Assembly (NCBI RefSeq): GCF_900299525.1
Contig: NZ_OMKA01000001.1
Coordinates: 868,001-932,000 of the forward strand
Source of the DNA: Aquimarina sp. Aq78
GTDB lineage: Bacteria > Bacteroidota > Bacteroidia > Flavobacteriales > Flavobacteriaceae
Direction: 5' to 3'
DNA: 64,000 bases
Below are positions 18,596 through 28,595 of this stretch, piece by piece. Positions within the stretch are counted from its first letter, which is position 1, and every line of letters starts with the position of its first letter. The notes below the pieces were generated by a model, which saw only the letters and a list, made by a program, of their open reading frames with translations, was not told where the DNA came from and searched no databases. Made by a program: the position numbers and the translations under genes.

Positions 18596-18627
18596 AAAGG
18601 TCAGGCGCATATTGCATCTGACCTTTT
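18596..18627. terminator. bidirectional terminator
   Basis: AAAGGTCAG pairs with CTGACCTTT around a 13-base loop, between the NTF2-like gene and the convergent LysR gene. Confidence 0.8.
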
Positions 18628-18628
18628 A

Positions 18629-19507
18629 TTATAAAAACTTCAAGATTTGCTGTAGCGCAGGGTTTCTATTGTCTTTTTTCCAAATAACAGAAAGTATTGC
18701 CTTTTGAGATATTTTCGGAATCTCTAAAAACTTAACCCCCAGATCAAAACCCTGTTGTAATGATGTGGGAACAATTGCAACTCCTAACCCACTCTCTACC
18801 AGTTTAAAAATGGTTTGTGCATGCACCGATTTATGAGAAACGATAGGAGAAAATCCTTTATCCTCACAAATACTCATTATCTTATCATAATATACCGAAC
18901 TATAATCAGACGAGAACAAAATAAAATGCTCATCGGCAACCTGTTTTACGCTCTTAAACGTCTTCTCATTTAGATGATGGTTCATAGGTAAGACCAAAGA
19001 AAATGTATCGGTATGTACCGTTTTTATTTCTATTCCATCTGGTACTCTGGCTAATCTCACAAAACCAAGATCCAGTTGATCCTTAACGATCCCCTCTACC
19101 TGAAGATAATTAGACATCTCTTCTAAACTAAATTGAATGTTAGGATATTCTTCATTAGCTTGTACTAATAATGCAGGAATTATAGTCTGTATTGCCGAAC
19201 CTAAAAACCCTATTCGAATTTCTCCATCACTTCCTTTATCAATCAAACGAGTTTGTCTTATCGTAAAATCAATATGATTAAAAATATAATCCAACTCTTT
19301 TTTAAGATACACTCCTGCAGCAGTTAGCGTCACCTTTCTTTTGCTACGTACAAAAAGAGCAACACCAATTATTTCTTCCATCTGTTTGATCTGTCTGCTT
19401 AATCCTGGTTGAGAAATAAACAATCGATCTGCAGCTTTTCTGAAATGTAGCTCCTCGGCTACTGCCATGAAATAAGTAAAATGACGAAGTTCTATTTGAT
19501 AACCCAT
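18629..19507 (-). CDS. LysR-family regulator, divergent to the hut operon
   Basis: The 292-aa length is normal. The winged HTH is at the N-terminus (ELRHFTYFMAVAEELHFRKA then SQPGLSRQIKQMEE), followed by the two-lobe effector domain (about 90-292: EIRIGFLGSAIQTIIPALL). It is transcribed away from hutH with 80 bases between them that contain a LysR-type dyad, so it is the likely hut regulator. The inducer may be urocanate or histidine, by analogy only. Confidence 0.88.
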   Translation of the reverse strand: MGYQIELRHFTYFMAVAEELHFRKAADRLFISQPGLSRQIKQMEEIIGVALFVRSKRKVTLTAAGVYLKKELDYIFNHIDFTIRQTRLIDKGSDGEIRIGFLGSAIQTIIPALLVQANEEYPNIQFSLEEMSNYLQVEGIVKDQLDLGFVRLARVPDGIEIKTVHTDTFSLVLPMNHHLNEKTFKSVKQVADEHFILFSSDYSSVYYDKIMSICEDKGFSPIVSHKSVHAQTIFKLVESGLGVAIVPTSLQQGFDLGVKFLEIPKISQKAILSVIWKKDNRNPALQQILKFL

Positions 19508-19520
19508 AGTTATTAATTAA

Positions 19521-19547
19521 TGATCAAATTAGTATTTCTAATTATCA
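19521..19547. promoter_or_regulatory. LysR-box dyad between lysR and hutH
   Basis: ATTAG-TATTT-CTAAT (19528-19542) is a perfect dyad with the T-N11-A form of LysR sites. It extends imperfectly to TGAT...ATCA (19521-19547). It lies 14 bases before the LysR start and 41 bases before the hutH start. Confidence 0.6.
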
Positions 19548-19587
19548 AAAATAGGTATTATTTTAGTGAAAAAATAGAAATACGTAT

Positions 19588-21168
19588 ATGTCAACAACAA
19601 CACACCAATTTTCATTTGGAGAAGACTACCTAACCGCAGGTATGGCAATACAAATTGCTCGTGGAGAAACCATCGGAATTATCTCTGAAACTTCTCGCAA
19701 GAAAGTAAAAAAAAGCCAACAGGTAGTAGAAAATATTGTAGAAAAAGGAGAACCTGTATATGGTATCAATACTGGATTTGGGCCACTTTGTACTACAAAA
19801 ATATCTAAAGAAGAAACTAATATTCTGCAAAGTAACATATTGCAAAGTCATAGTGTAGGTGTAGGAGATCCAATAGATACCGAAATTGCTAAGCTTATGC
19901 TAATTCTTAAAATACAGTCTCTGGCAAAAGGGTATTCTGGTATTGCAGAGAAAACATTAGATAGAATTCTATGGCATATTAATACCGATGCAATCCCTAT
20001 TGTTCCTTGTCAGGGGTCTGTTGGAGCATCTGGAGACTTAGCTCCGCTCTCTCATCTATTTTTACCTTTACTTGGATTGGGAAAAGTCGAATATCAAAAT
20101 AAAGTAATTACTACACAAGAGTTATTCGACATCACGGGATTAAAACCTCTTGATTTAGGGCCAAAAGAAGGATTAGCTTTAATAAACGGAACTCAATTTA
20201 TTGCAGCACATGCAGTACAGGTAGTAGCAAAATTACATAGCTGCCTTACGCAAGCTGATATTATTGGCGCAATGATGATCGAAGGATTGCAAGGCTCTGT
20301 AAAACCCTTTTTTAAAGAATTACACCAATTACGACCTTATAAAGGAAATATCCATGTCGCTTCCAGAATAAAATCTTTACTAAAAGGTTCTGAAATTATG
20401 GAAGATCATATCGATTGCGATCGAGTTCAGGATCCTTATTCTTTACGTTGCATGCCACAGGTACACGGTGCATCAAGAAATGCATGGCTACATTTAAAAG
20501 AACTTCTGGAAGTAGAATTAAACTCGGTAACCGATAATCCTATAATTATAAATGAAGAGCTAACCATTAGTGGAGGTAGTTTTCATGGGCAACCCCTGGC
20601 AATGGCTATTGATTATGCTTGTTTAGCAGCTTCAGAACTCGGTAATATCTCTGATAGAAGAATTTACCTTTCATTAGAAGGTAATTCTCCCGGTGTTCCT
20701 AAATTATTGATGAAAGATACAGGTATCAATTCTGGTTATATGATACTACAATATACTACTGCCGCATTGGCAAGTGAAAACAAAGGATTATGTTTTCCAT
20801 CAAGTGCAGATAGTATTCCTACCTCTCTGGGGCAGGAAGATCATGTAAGTATGGGATCGATTGGTGGTAGAAAAGCACTAAGAGTAATTGAAAATCTGGA
20901 AAAAATATTAGCTATAGAATTATTAACTGCAGCCCAGGCTTTCGAATTTAGAAAACCTTTAAAATCAGGAATCATCCTAGATGAAATCCATAAAAAGGTA
21001 CGAGAAGCCGTATCTTTTGCAGATAAAGACAGGGTATTTGCAGATGATATAGAGAAAGGAATCAAAATCATCCAAAACAAAACTATAATTACTACTGCTA
21101 ATCAAGTATCCTTAAAAGAACAGGTATCTCTAGAAACACAGTTTTCTAGTGAATTTGAAAAATATTAG
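19588..21168 (+). CDS. hutH: histidine ammonia-lyase
   Basis: The 526-aa protein has the Ala-Ser-Gly triad (147-149) that cyclises to the MIO cofactor, within GSVGASGDLAPLSH. Other family motifs are YGINTGFGPL (about 58-67), NGTQFIAAHA and QDPYSLRCMPQVHG. It converts L-histidine to urocanate and ammonia, the first step of the hut route. It is the first gene of a six-gene forward run. The length is slightly above the usual 500-510. Confidence 0.95.
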   Translation: MSTTTHQFSFGEDYLTAGMAIQIARGETIGIISETSRKKVKKSQQVVENIVEKGEPVYGINTGFGPLCTTKISKEETNILQSNILQSHSVGVGDPIDTEIAKLMLILKIQSLAKGYSGIAEKTLDRILWHINTDAIPIVPCQGSVGASGDLAPLSHLFLPLLGLGKVEYQNKVITTQELFDITGLKPLDLGPKEGLALINGTQFIAAHAVQVVAKLHSCLTQADIIGAMMIEGLQGSVKPFFKELHQLRPYKGNIHVASRIKSLLKGSEIMEDHIDCDRVQDPYSLRCMPQVHGASRNAWLHLKELLEVELNSVTDNPIIINEELTISGGSFHGQPLAMAIDYACLAASELGNISDRRIYLSLEGNSPGVPKLLMKDTGINSGYMILQYTTAALASENKGLCFPSSADSIPTSLGQEDHVSMGSIGGRKALRVIENLEKILAIELLTAAQAFEFRKPLKSGIILDEIHKKVREAVSFADKDRVFADDIEKGIKIIQNKTIITTANQVSLKEQVSLETQFSSEFEKY

Positions 21169-21219
21169 TCAAAAAATTAAATAGTTCCCTTAACTCGATT
21201 CAAAGGAAAAAAATATAAT

Positions 21220-22458
21220 ATGACAACATATACATTAATAGGTCCGATCACGCAACTTATACCTATGCAAAAATCAGGTATTAAAGGTGCTATAAAGGAT
21301 CATAACCTCAACATCATAGAAGATGCAGGTATTCTTATCGAAGGTGAAAAAATACACACCATTGGTACTTTTTCAGATTTGAAAGAAAAGGCCAATGCAC
21401 TACATGCAGAAATCATAGAATTACATACTGATCATGTATGTACTCCTGGATTTATAGATGCCCATACACATATCTGTTTTTCTGGATCCAGAGCTAATGA
21501 TTATGCCATGCGAAATGCAGGAAGGTCCTATCTAGAAATTGCTGAAGCCGGAGGCGGTATCTGGGATACCGTTACCCAAACCAGAAAAGCAGAACAGCAA
21601 ACACTTGTTTCTGGTGTTATAGAAAGAGCAAATACATTACTAAAAAGAGGAATTACTACAATCGAAGTAAAAAGTGGATATGGTCTTTCGGTTACAGAAG
21701 AACTTAAAATGCTACGTGCTATAAAAACTGCAAATAGTAGTACAACAGCAGATTTAGTTTCAACCTGTCTTGCTGGGCATATATTGCCTAAAGATTTTGA
21801 TGGAGATCATAAAGCATACCTCGAAGAAATTAGTACTACTCTATTTCCTTTGCTAAAAGAAGAGCAACTTACAAATCGAATAGATGCTTTTGTTGAGCAA
21901 GGAGCATTTCTTCCTTCTGATATCTACCCCTATTTTGAAAAAGCAAAACAAATGGGATTTGATATTACCGTTCATGCAGATCAGTTTAATACAGGAGGTA
22001 GCGAAGTAGCTGTAAAAGTAGGAGCAATTAGTGCAGATCATTTGGAAGCCAGTACCGAGAATGAAATACAAATGTTAGCCCAAAGTAATGTGATTTCGGT
22101 TGCTTTACCTGGTGCTTCCATTGGATTAGGATGTGATTTTACACCAGCCAGAAAAATTTTAGACGCAGGAGGAGCATTAGCTATCGCCAGTGACTGGAAT
22201 CCTGGTTCGGCTCCTATGGGTGATTTGCTAACACAAGCTTGTATTCTGGGTACATTTCAAAAATTAAGTAATGCCGAAATTCTGGCAGGAATTACCTGTA
22301 GAGCGGCGGCTGCACTTAATCTAGACGACAGAGGAAGATTAGCTCCTGGGATGATAGCAGATTTTAACCTGTTTCCGACAGAACATATCAATGAGGTCTT
22401 TTACCACCAGGGAAAACTTGTTCCTTCTCAGGTTTGGAAACGAGGACAGTTAATATAA
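21220..22458 (+). CDS. hutI: imidazolonepropionase
   Basis: The 412-aa protein is a metal-dependent amidohydrolase. It has the metal motif GFIDAHTHICF (about 76-86), AGRSYLEIAEAGGGIW, EVKSGYGLSVTEELKMLRA, VHADQFNTGGSEVA and the terminal IASDWNPGSAPMGDL. It hydrolyses 4-imidazolone-5-propionate to N-formimidoyl-L-glutamate, the third hut step. It lies 51 bases after hutH. Confidence 0.95.
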   Translation: MTTYTLIGPITQLIPMQKSGIKGAIKDHNLNIIEDAGILIEGEKIHTIGTFSDLKEKANALHAEIIELHTDHVCTPGFIDAHTHICFSGSRANDYAMRNAGRSYLEIAEAGGGIWDTVTQTRKAEQQTLVSGVIERANTLLKRGITTIEVKSGYGLSVTEELKMLRAIKTANSSTTADLVSTCLAGHILPKDFDGDHKAYLEEISTTLFPLLKEEQLTNRIDAFVEQGAFLPSDIYPYFEKAKQMGFDITVHADQFNTGGSEVAVKVGAISADHLEASTENEIQMLAQSNVISVALPGASIGLGCDFTPARKILDAGGALAIASDWNPGSAPMGDLLTQACILGTFQKLSNAEILAGITCRAAAALNLDDRGRLAPGMIADFNLFPTEHINEVFYHQGKLVPSQVWKRGQLI

Positions 22459-22525
22459 CGCCAATAAAACAAACGTCACAGGCTTGCACTCAATTCGATA
22501 CAGCACAGTCATGAGGTAAAAAAAT

Positions 22526-24532
22526 ATGAATATGAGTTTCAAAGAACAAATACTTCAAGGGATTCCTAAAACAATGCCTCCAAAGAAATCTTTGGATTCT
22601 AAAATTAGTCGTGCTCCTAAACGAAAGCAAATCCTTTCTAACGAAGAAAAAAAATTAGCACTTAAAAATGCATTACGATATTTCCCAAAAGACTGGCATA
22701 AAGAACTTGCCAGTGAGTTTTTAGATGAATTAAATACATTCGGACGTATTTATATGTATCGCTTTATGCCAGAATATGCGATGTATGCGCGTCCTATTGA
22801 TGAATATCCTGCAGAGACAAAACAAGCAGCAGGAATCATGCTCATGATTCAGAATAACCTGGATCATGCAGTCGCACAGCATCCATACGAGTTAATAACG
22901 TATGGAGGCAACGGAGCTGTATTTCAAAATTGGGCACAATATGTATTAACGATGCAATATTTGGCTACGATGACCGAAGCACAAACTTTACATATGTACT
23001 CAGGGCATCCCATGGGATTATTTCCTTCTTCAAAAGATGCTCCAAGAGTTGTTGTAACCAACGGAATGATGATTCCTAACTATTCAAAACCTGATGATTG
23101 GGAAAAATACAATGCTCTGGGTGTAACGCAATATGGGCAAATGACCGCAGGAAGTTATATGTATATTGGGCCTCAAGGTATTGTGCATGGTACAACCATT
23201 ACCGTAATGAATGCTTTTAGAAAAACATTGAAATCTGAAGAAACTCCTGCTGGTAAAATCTTTTTAACTTCTGGATTAGGAGGAATGAGTGGTGCGCAAC
23301 CTAAAGCTGGAAACATTGCAGGATGTATTACTATTTGTGCCGAAGTAAATTCAAAAGCCGCCCAAAAACGTCATGAGCAAGGTTGGGTAGATGAAATCCT
23401 TGATAATTTAAATGATTTGGTAACCAGGGTTCAAAAAGCCATGGATCAAAAAGAAATCGTTTCTATTGCATATCAAGGTAATGTTGTTGATATCTGGGAA
23501 CGATTCTATGAAGAAAACATCTATATTCAGTTAGGATCTGATCAAACATCATTACACAACCCGTGGTCTGGAGGATATTACCCTGCAGGGCTAAGTTATG
23601 AAGAAGCCAATACTCTGATCAGTAATGATCCAGAAGCGTTTAAAAACAAAGTTCAGGAATCGCTTCGCAGACATGCCAATGCAATTAATAAACATACTGC
23701 AAGAGGCACCTATTTCTTTGATTACGGAAATGCATTCTTACTAGAAGCTTCTCGTGCAGGAGCAAATATCATGGCAGAAAATGGTATTGATTTTAAATAT
23801 CCATCCTATGTACAGGATATTCTGGGCCCTATGTGTTTTGATTATGGTTTTGGACCTTTTAGATGGGTATGTACCTCTGGGAAACCAGAAGACCTGGACA
23901 CAACAGATCAGATTGCCTTAGAAGTAATGGAATCTATCAAGAAAGTTTCTCCAAAAGAAATTCAACAGCAGATGCAGGATAATATTACCTGGATTAGAGA
24001 AGCCAAACAAAACAAACTTGTTGTTGGTTCTCAAGCTCGTATTTTATATGCCGATGCCGAAGGTAGAATCAAAATCGCTGAAGCATTTAATAAAGCAATT
24101 GAAAGTGGAAAAATTTCGGCTCCGGTTGTTCTGGGGAGAGATCATCATGATGTGAGCGGTACTGATTCTCCTTATCGGGAAACCAGTAACATTTATGATG
24201 GTAGTAAATTTACTGCAGATATGGCTATTCATAATGTGATCGGAGATAGTTTTAGAGGAGCTACCTGGGTGTCTATCCACAATGGTGGTGGTGTTGGCTG
24301 GGGAGAAGTAATCAATGGTGGATTCGGGATGTTACTCGATGGCTCTGCAGAAGCTTCAGAAAAACTAGAACGTATGTTATTTTATGATGTAAATAATGGA
24401 ATTTCAAGAAGAAGTTGGGCTCGTAATGAAGAAGCATTATTTGCGATAAAAAGAGAAATGGAGAGGACTCCGCAACTTAAAGTAACATTACCAAATCTGG
24501 TAGATGAAGAATTCTTAGAAGGCTTTATTTAA
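22526..24532 (+). CDS. hutU: urocanate hydratase, long form
   Basis: The 668-aa protein carries the urocanase core: ITYGGNGAVFQNWAQYVLTM, MYSGHPMGLFPS, MTAGSYMYIGPQGIVHGT, the NAD-binding GLGGMSGAQPKAGN, and the C-terminal GRDHHDVSGTDSPYRET and SIHNGGGVGWGEVINGGFG. It converts urocanate to imidazolonepropionate with bound NAD+. It is about 110 residues longer than the E. coli-type enzyme, owing to an N-terminal extension and internal insertions. It stands after hutI although it acts before it. Confidence 0.95.
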   Translation: MNMSFKEQILQGIPKTMPPKKSLDSKISRAPKRKQILSNEEKKLALKNALRYFPKDWHKELASEFLDELNTFGRIYMYRFMPEYAMYARPIDEYPAETKQAAGIMLMIQNNLDHAVAQHPYELITYGGNGAVFQNWAQYVLTMQYLATMTEAQTLHMYSGHPMGLFPSSKDAPRVVVTNGMMIPNYSKPDDWEKYNALGVTQYGQMTAGSYMYIGPQGIVHGTTITVMNAFRKTLKSEETPAGKIFLTSGLGGMSGAQPKAGNIAGCITICAEVNSKAAQKRHEQGWVDEILDNLNDLVTRVQKAMDQKEIVSIAYQGNVVDIWERFYEENIYIQLGSDQTSLHNPWSGGYYPAGLSYEEANTLISNDPEAFKNKVQESLRRHANAINKHTARGTYFFDYGNAFLLEASRAGANIMAENGIDFKYPSYVQDILGPMCFDYGFGPFRWVCTSGKPEDLDTTDQIALEVMESIKKVSPKEIQQQMQDNITWIREAKQNKLVVGSQARILYADAEGRIKIAEAFNKAIESGKISAPVVLGRDHHDVSGTDSPYRETSNIYDGSKFTADMAIHNVIGDSFRGATWVSIHNGGGVGWGEVINGGFGMLLDGSAEASEKLERMLFYDVNNGISRRSWARNEEALFAIKREMERTPQLKVTLPNLVDEEFLEGFI

Positions 24533-24544
24533 ACATACCGTATT

Positions 24545-25129
24545 ATGGAGGTTACCATCATTACATCAGATACATTTAAAATCAATACCTGGTCTGGGGG
24601 AACAACTACTCAATTTTTTATGTATCCCCAAACTGCAAATTATCTGGATTTAAATTTTGATTTCAGATTAAGCATGGCCACGGTTTCAATAGAAGAGTCT
24701 GTTTTTACTTCACTTCCAGGCGTGTCGAGAACACTACTGGTTTTAGATGGAGAAATAACATTACAACACGAAAACAGATACACAAAAAAACTTTCTAAAT
24801 TTGATAGTGATGGATTTGAAGGAGGTTGGAAAACATCCTCTATAGGAATGTGTACAGATTTTAACCTAATGACAACGGGTAATACGGTTGGTACACTAGG
24901 TGTATTTACTCCTAAAAAAAACGAAAACATCCTATCTCCTATTAAAAACAAATGGGATTGGGTGTTTATATATAACTATTCTGGAGAAGTTACTATTGAC
25001 ATCAATAATCAAGACTATACGATACACCAATCCGATGTATTGGTTATACGTCAACCAATTGCAACTACTATACGTATTAATGCAATTAAAGATAGTACCT
25101 TAGTTTTCTCTGAAATAGTAACTAATTAA
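24545..25129 (+). CDS. hutD: HutD-family protein
   Basis: The 194-aa protein has the double-cupin features of HutD: INTWSGGTTTQFFMYP near the N-terminus, FDFRLSMATVSIEESVFTSL, PGVSRTLLVLDGEITLQHE and, later, FDSDGFEGGWKT. HutD is thought to tune the hut pathway by binding an intermediate such as formimidoylglutamate, but its role is not firmly set. It starts 12 bases after hutU. Confidence 0.88.
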   Translation: MEVTIITSDTFKINTWSGGTTTQFFMYPQTANYLDLNFDFRLSMATVSIEESVFTSLPGVSRTLLVLDGEITLQHENRYTKKLSKFDSDGFEGGWKTSSIGMCTDFNLMTTGNTVGTLGVFTPKKNENILSPIKNKWDWVFIYNYSGEVTIDINNQDYTIHQSDVLVIRQPIATTIRINAIKDSTLVFSEIVTN

Positions 25130-25143
25130 TAAAATCTAAACGT

Positions 25144-25947
25144 GTGAATCTATTTAAGATTACAGAAGCCAAAGCACCTATAGTTCCTATAATTATAAGT
25201 GTACCTCATTCGGGAACAAAGTTTCCTTCAGCGATAAAAAAACAGTATAAAAAAAGAATGCGTACCCATCTTGATGACACTGATTGGTTTGTACATCGAC
25301 TGTATGAATTCGCGCCATCTCTGGGGATCACTGTAGTTAAGGCAAATCTAAGTCGATGGGTAATCGATCTTAATAGAGATCCTAAAAGTGTACCCTTGTA
25401 TACTGATAACAGACTTATTACAAGTAATACACCAATAACAGATTTTTACGGAAATAAAATTTATAAGTCTCAAGAATTCGAACCTGATCAAAACGAAATT
25501 AAGAGAAGATTAGATACCTATTACTGGCCCTACTACGAGCAACTTAAAACGCTAATAGAAGATAGAAAAAAGCAGTTTGGTAAGGTATTACTTTGGGATG
25601 CACATTCTATTCGTCATAAAGTAAGTACGATTCAAAAAGATCCTTTTCCCGATATGATTTTAGGAAATAATGATGAAAAAACGGCGTCTCCAGAACTCAT
25701 TACATCTGCTTTGCATGGGTTAAAATCAGGAACTTTTGAAATTAATCATAACTCCCCTTTTAAAGGAGGACATATTACCCGTTACTTCGGAAATCCAAAG
25801 AATAATATTCATACGCTTCAGCTGGAAATGAATAAAATTTTATACATGGATGACAATGAAGTTACTTATAATGAGGAAAGAGCAAAAAAAGTGCAGAACG
25901 TATTACAACATACCATGGAGCGTTTAGTTGAAACTCTACAAAAATAA
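25144..25947 (+). CDS. hutG: N-formylglutamate amidohydrolase
   Basis: The 267-aa protein begins at a GTG, 14 bases after hutD. It shows IIISVPHSGTKFPS at the N-terminus, the DLNRDPKSVPLY segment, LLWDAHSIRHKVSTIQ and HNSPFKGGHITRYFG, all typical of the FGase family (zinc-dependent). It splits N-formyl-L-glutamate into formate and glutamate. It is the last enzyme of the five-step pathway and needs the HutF product. Confidence 0.92.
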   Translation: MNLFKITEAKAPIVPIIISVPHSGTKFPSAIKKQYKKRMRTHLDDTDWFVHRLYEFAPSLGITVVKANLSRWVIDLNRDPKSVPLYTDNRLITSNTPITDFYGNKIYKSQEFEPDQNEIKRRLDTYYWPYYEQLKTLIEDRKKQFGKVLLWDAHSIRHKVSTIQKDPFPDMILGNNDEKTASPELITSALHGLKSGTFEINHNSPFKGGHITRYFGNPKNNIHTLQLEMNKILYMDDNEVTYNEERAKKVQNVLQHTMERLVETLQK

Positions 25948-25963
25948 AATTCTGAAACATACT

Positions 25964-27346
25964 ATGAAAACCTATTGTTTTAAGGGAATACTACAAAATA
26001 CCGGCTGGAAAGAAAATACCGGGTTTACTGTAAATAATGAAGGTATCATTACAGATATCTCTTCTTTTGACCCACAAAATACATCTAAAGAAATTATTGA
26101 TGGTTTTGCTATTCCCGGGTTTCAGAATGCGCACTCTCATGCGTTTCAATATGCTATGGCTGGTTTGGCAGAAAGGCATGAAAGCACTACTTCTACCCCG
26201 GATGACTTTTGGGGATGGAGAGAAGCTATGTACCAATTAGCATTAACGATGAATCCAGAGCAAATGGAAGCCATAGCAACAATGCTCTATGCAGAAATGG
26301 CTCGTCATGGATATACTAATGTAGCCGAATTTCATTATGTACATCACGATAAAAATGGAGTCCCCTACTCTAATCTTTCAGAAATGGGGAATAGTCTTAT
26401 TTCCGCAGCAAAAAATGTAGGTATTGGAATTACGCTGGTTCCTATTTTTTATCAAAAAGGTGGTTTTGGACAAGAACCAAATGACAGGCAGCGAAGGTTT
26501 ATCTCTCCTACTATTGATGAATATCTAAAATTATTAGAATCAAGTAAAGAAGCTTGTAAACACTACCAGCATGCCAATATTGCTATTGGTATACACTCTA
26601 TGAGAGGAGTTGAACCGTCTGATATTGCCGAGATCGCAAAATCCGGACCTCAGGATATTCCATTTCATATTCATGTTTCAGAACAACTAAAAGAGATAGA
26701 AGATTCTGTTAAATATCTAGGGAAACGCCCTGTAGAATGGTTATTAGATCATGTAGATATGAATGATAGATTTCATTTGGTACACGCAACACACTTAACA
26801 GATGATGAAATCGAGGGAATTGCAAAAAGTAAAGCTAATGTAGTGCTTTGCCCAAGTACAGAAGGTAATTTGGGTGATGGATTATTTCCTTTAAGAAAAT
26901 ACCAGGAAAGTGGAGGAAAATGGAGTATTGGTACCGATAGTCATATAGGGCTTAATCCCTTAGAAGAACTACGTATTTTGGATTATGGGCAACGTTTAAT
27001 TTCTCATAAAAGAAACACCTACTCCTCTAATCAACAAGGAGATTCTGGAATGTATGCAATAGAAATGGCTACAAAAACAGGAAGAAAAGCGATGAATAAT
27101 TTTACTGCAGATTTCTTTAAAGTCGGAGAACCACTAAATGCCTGCATTATTGATGCTTCATCACCATTATTAGCTACCGCCTCTACAAAAAATCTTACAT
27201 CGACTATTGTATATGCTACAGATTCAAACATGCAACTAGGAACTATTGCTAATGGAGAAATGATTGTTAATAACCAAAATCATACAAAGTATCAGGAGAT
27301 AAAAGAAAAGTTTGCAAAAACCATCGATGCACTAAAAAACAGGTGA
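25964..27346 (+). CDS. hutF: formimidoylglutamate deiminase
   Basis: ATG 25964 gives 460 aa (MKTYCFKGILQNTGWKENTG); an upstream frame start overlaps hutG. The amidohydrolase metal motif is GFQNAHSHAFQYAMAGLAER, with FHIHVSEQLKEIED, LVHATHLTDDE and WSIGTDSHIGLNPLEELR later. It deiminates N-formimidoyl-L-glutamate to N-formyl-L-glutamate plus ammonia. With HutG it completes the five-step route, so no formiminoglutamase is needed. A strong terminator follows. Confidence 0.93.
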   Translation: MKTYCFKGILQNTGWKENTGFTVNNEGIITDISSFDPQNTSKEIIDGFAIPGFQNAHSHAFQYAMAGLAERHESTTSTPDDFWGWREAMYQLALTMNPEQMEAIATMLYAEMARHGYTNVAEFHYVHHDKNGVPYSNLSEMGNSLISAAKNVGIGITLVPIFYQKGGFGQEPNDRQRRFISPTIDEYLKLLESSKEACKHYQHANIAIGIHSMRGVEPSDIAEIAKSGPQDIPFHIHVSEQLKEIEDSVKYLGKRPVEWLLDHVDMNDRFHLVHATHLTDDEIEGIAKSKANVVLCPSTEGNLGDGLFPLRKYQESGGKWSIGTDSHIGLNPLEELRILDYGQRLISHKRNTYSSNQQGDSGMYAIEMATKTGRKAMNNFTADFFKVGEPLNACIIDASSPLLATASTKNLTSTIVYATDSNMQLGTIANGEMIVNNQNHTKYQEIKEKFAKTIDALKNR

Positions 27347-27373
27347 TAATAGTAACATATATACTTCACATAT

Positions 27374-27405
27374 AAAACCCTCTAGGATTTTCACTAGAGG
27401 GTTTT
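27374..27405 (+). terminator. terminator of the hut operon
   Basis: Perfect 12-bp stem AAAACCCTCTAG/CTAGAGGGTTTT with an 8-base loop, 27 bases after the hutF stop. Confidence 0.88.
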
Positions 27406-27629
27406 ACACATTTAACCACTTAAATTACAATCATATAAACTCAACTTAGTATAAAGATACTGTACTATATAATACGATTATTACGGGTTTCCGCAGTAGG
27501 TATAATTATTTTTTATAAATACGGATTTCTGTTAAAAAATCATCTAAGTACACAACTAGATTACTGATTATCAAACCATGAGTATTCCTATATAACTCAC
27601 ATCAAAATCATAGGTTATAAATACATGGT

Positions 27630-27690
27630 TTGGTGATTTTGTGTTGATCAAAAATAAGTTAGATTTGCGAAGGACATAAGAGAAATATAC
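27630..27690 (+). promoter_or_regulatory. promoter-bearing repeat (copy 1) before the CPBP gene
   Basis: TTG at 27639-27641 and TAGATTTG at 27660-27667 have a spacing of 18, a good Bacteroidota promoter. The surrounding GATCAAAAAT...TTAGATTTG and AGAAATATACCCAAT pieces recur at 28500, 33440 and 39570. Confidence 0.55.
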
Positions 27691-27702
27691 CCAATCAAGT
27701 AC

Positions 27703-28443
27703 ATGCAATTCTTGTACGCTACTAAAAAAACAAAAACATTAATGAACTTAATTAAAAACGAGACCATCGAATCAAAAATACTTGCTCTTATTCAGTTAAT
27801 TTTGGTTTATAGTTTTATTTTCAACCCCTGGACTTCTTTTCCTTACACATTTATAATAATCATTATTACTATACTTTTATTCACCTATTGGAATGACAAA
27901 AGTTTAACCAGAATTGGGCTACAACCCAACGTTAATTTTTTAAAAACGATTGGGATAGCATTGCTTCTTTTTGTTGTAACAGAGCCTATTTTAGATTTTG
28001 TAATTCAACCACTGGTAAACAAAATCACTGGAGAAATAGCTGATTACTCTGCATTCAGATCAATTGCAGGTAATTTTCCTAAATACACTAAGTATTTTCT
28101 TTTTATTTTAATAAGTGCAGGAATTGGGGAGGAAATATTATTTCGTGGTTTTTTGTTCAGGCAATTGAAAATAATCCTACCAGAATTTAAATTTAAAACT
28201 GTAGTAATTGTTATTCTATCTGCCATACTTTTTAGCCTACCACATCTATATCAAGGCCCTAGCGGTTTGATTATGACATTTATATTTGGGATCGTCTTTG
28301 CGACGGTATATGTAAAATCAAATTATAATTTGTGGATTACAATAGTACTTCATGGACTTATTGATAGTATGTTCATTACATTGGCATATTTTGACAAATT
28401 AGGCTATTACAACTTATCAAACGACTTATTTTTTGGGTATTAG
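27703..28443 (+). CDS. CPBP-family intramembrane metalloprotease
   Basis: The frame of 246 aa may start at 27703 or at the ATG 27742. Seven or so hydrophobic spans carry the CPBP motifs GEEILFRGFLFRQL (Glu-Glu-x-x-x-Arg), LFSLPHLYQGPSGL and the third helix LHGLIDSMFITL with its His. These place it in the CAAX protease/bacteriocin-processing family. Its substrate is unknown. The C-terminal part and downstream flank are copied at 33.1-33.5 kb. Confidence 0.88.
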   Translation: MQFLYATKKTKTLMNLIKNETIESKILALIQLILVYSFIFNPWTSFPYTFIIIIITILLFTYWNDKSLTRIGLQPNVNFLKTIGIALLLFVVTEPILDFVIQPLVNKITGEIADYSAFRSIAGNFPKYTKYFLFILISAGIGEEILFRGFLFRQLKIILPEFKFKTVVIVILSAILFSLPHLYQGPSGLIMTFIFGIVFATVYVKSNYNLWITIVLHGLIDSMFITLAYFDKLGYYNLSNDLFFGY

Positions 28444-28499
28444 AAAGGAAAAATCATGTGTTATAATTATTCTAATCTTAGGGTAAGAATATGTATTTA

Positions 28500-28595
28500 G
28501 TACTTCTAAATGGATTAAAAATCATTTAGATTTATTAAAAATATATAAGAAATATACCCAATTAGGTATATTTGATTGTTAGACAACATTCCAGA
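28500..28595 (+). repeat. promoter/hairpin repeat (T4, copy 2)
   Basis: GATTAAAAATCATTTAGATTTA is followed by a hairpin AAATATACC (28550-28558)/GGTATATTT (28565-28573) and GATTGTTAGACAACATT. It matches 33440-33530 closely. The -7 box here reads TAGATTTA (28527-28534). It ends at the archaemetzincin start. Confidence 0.6.
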
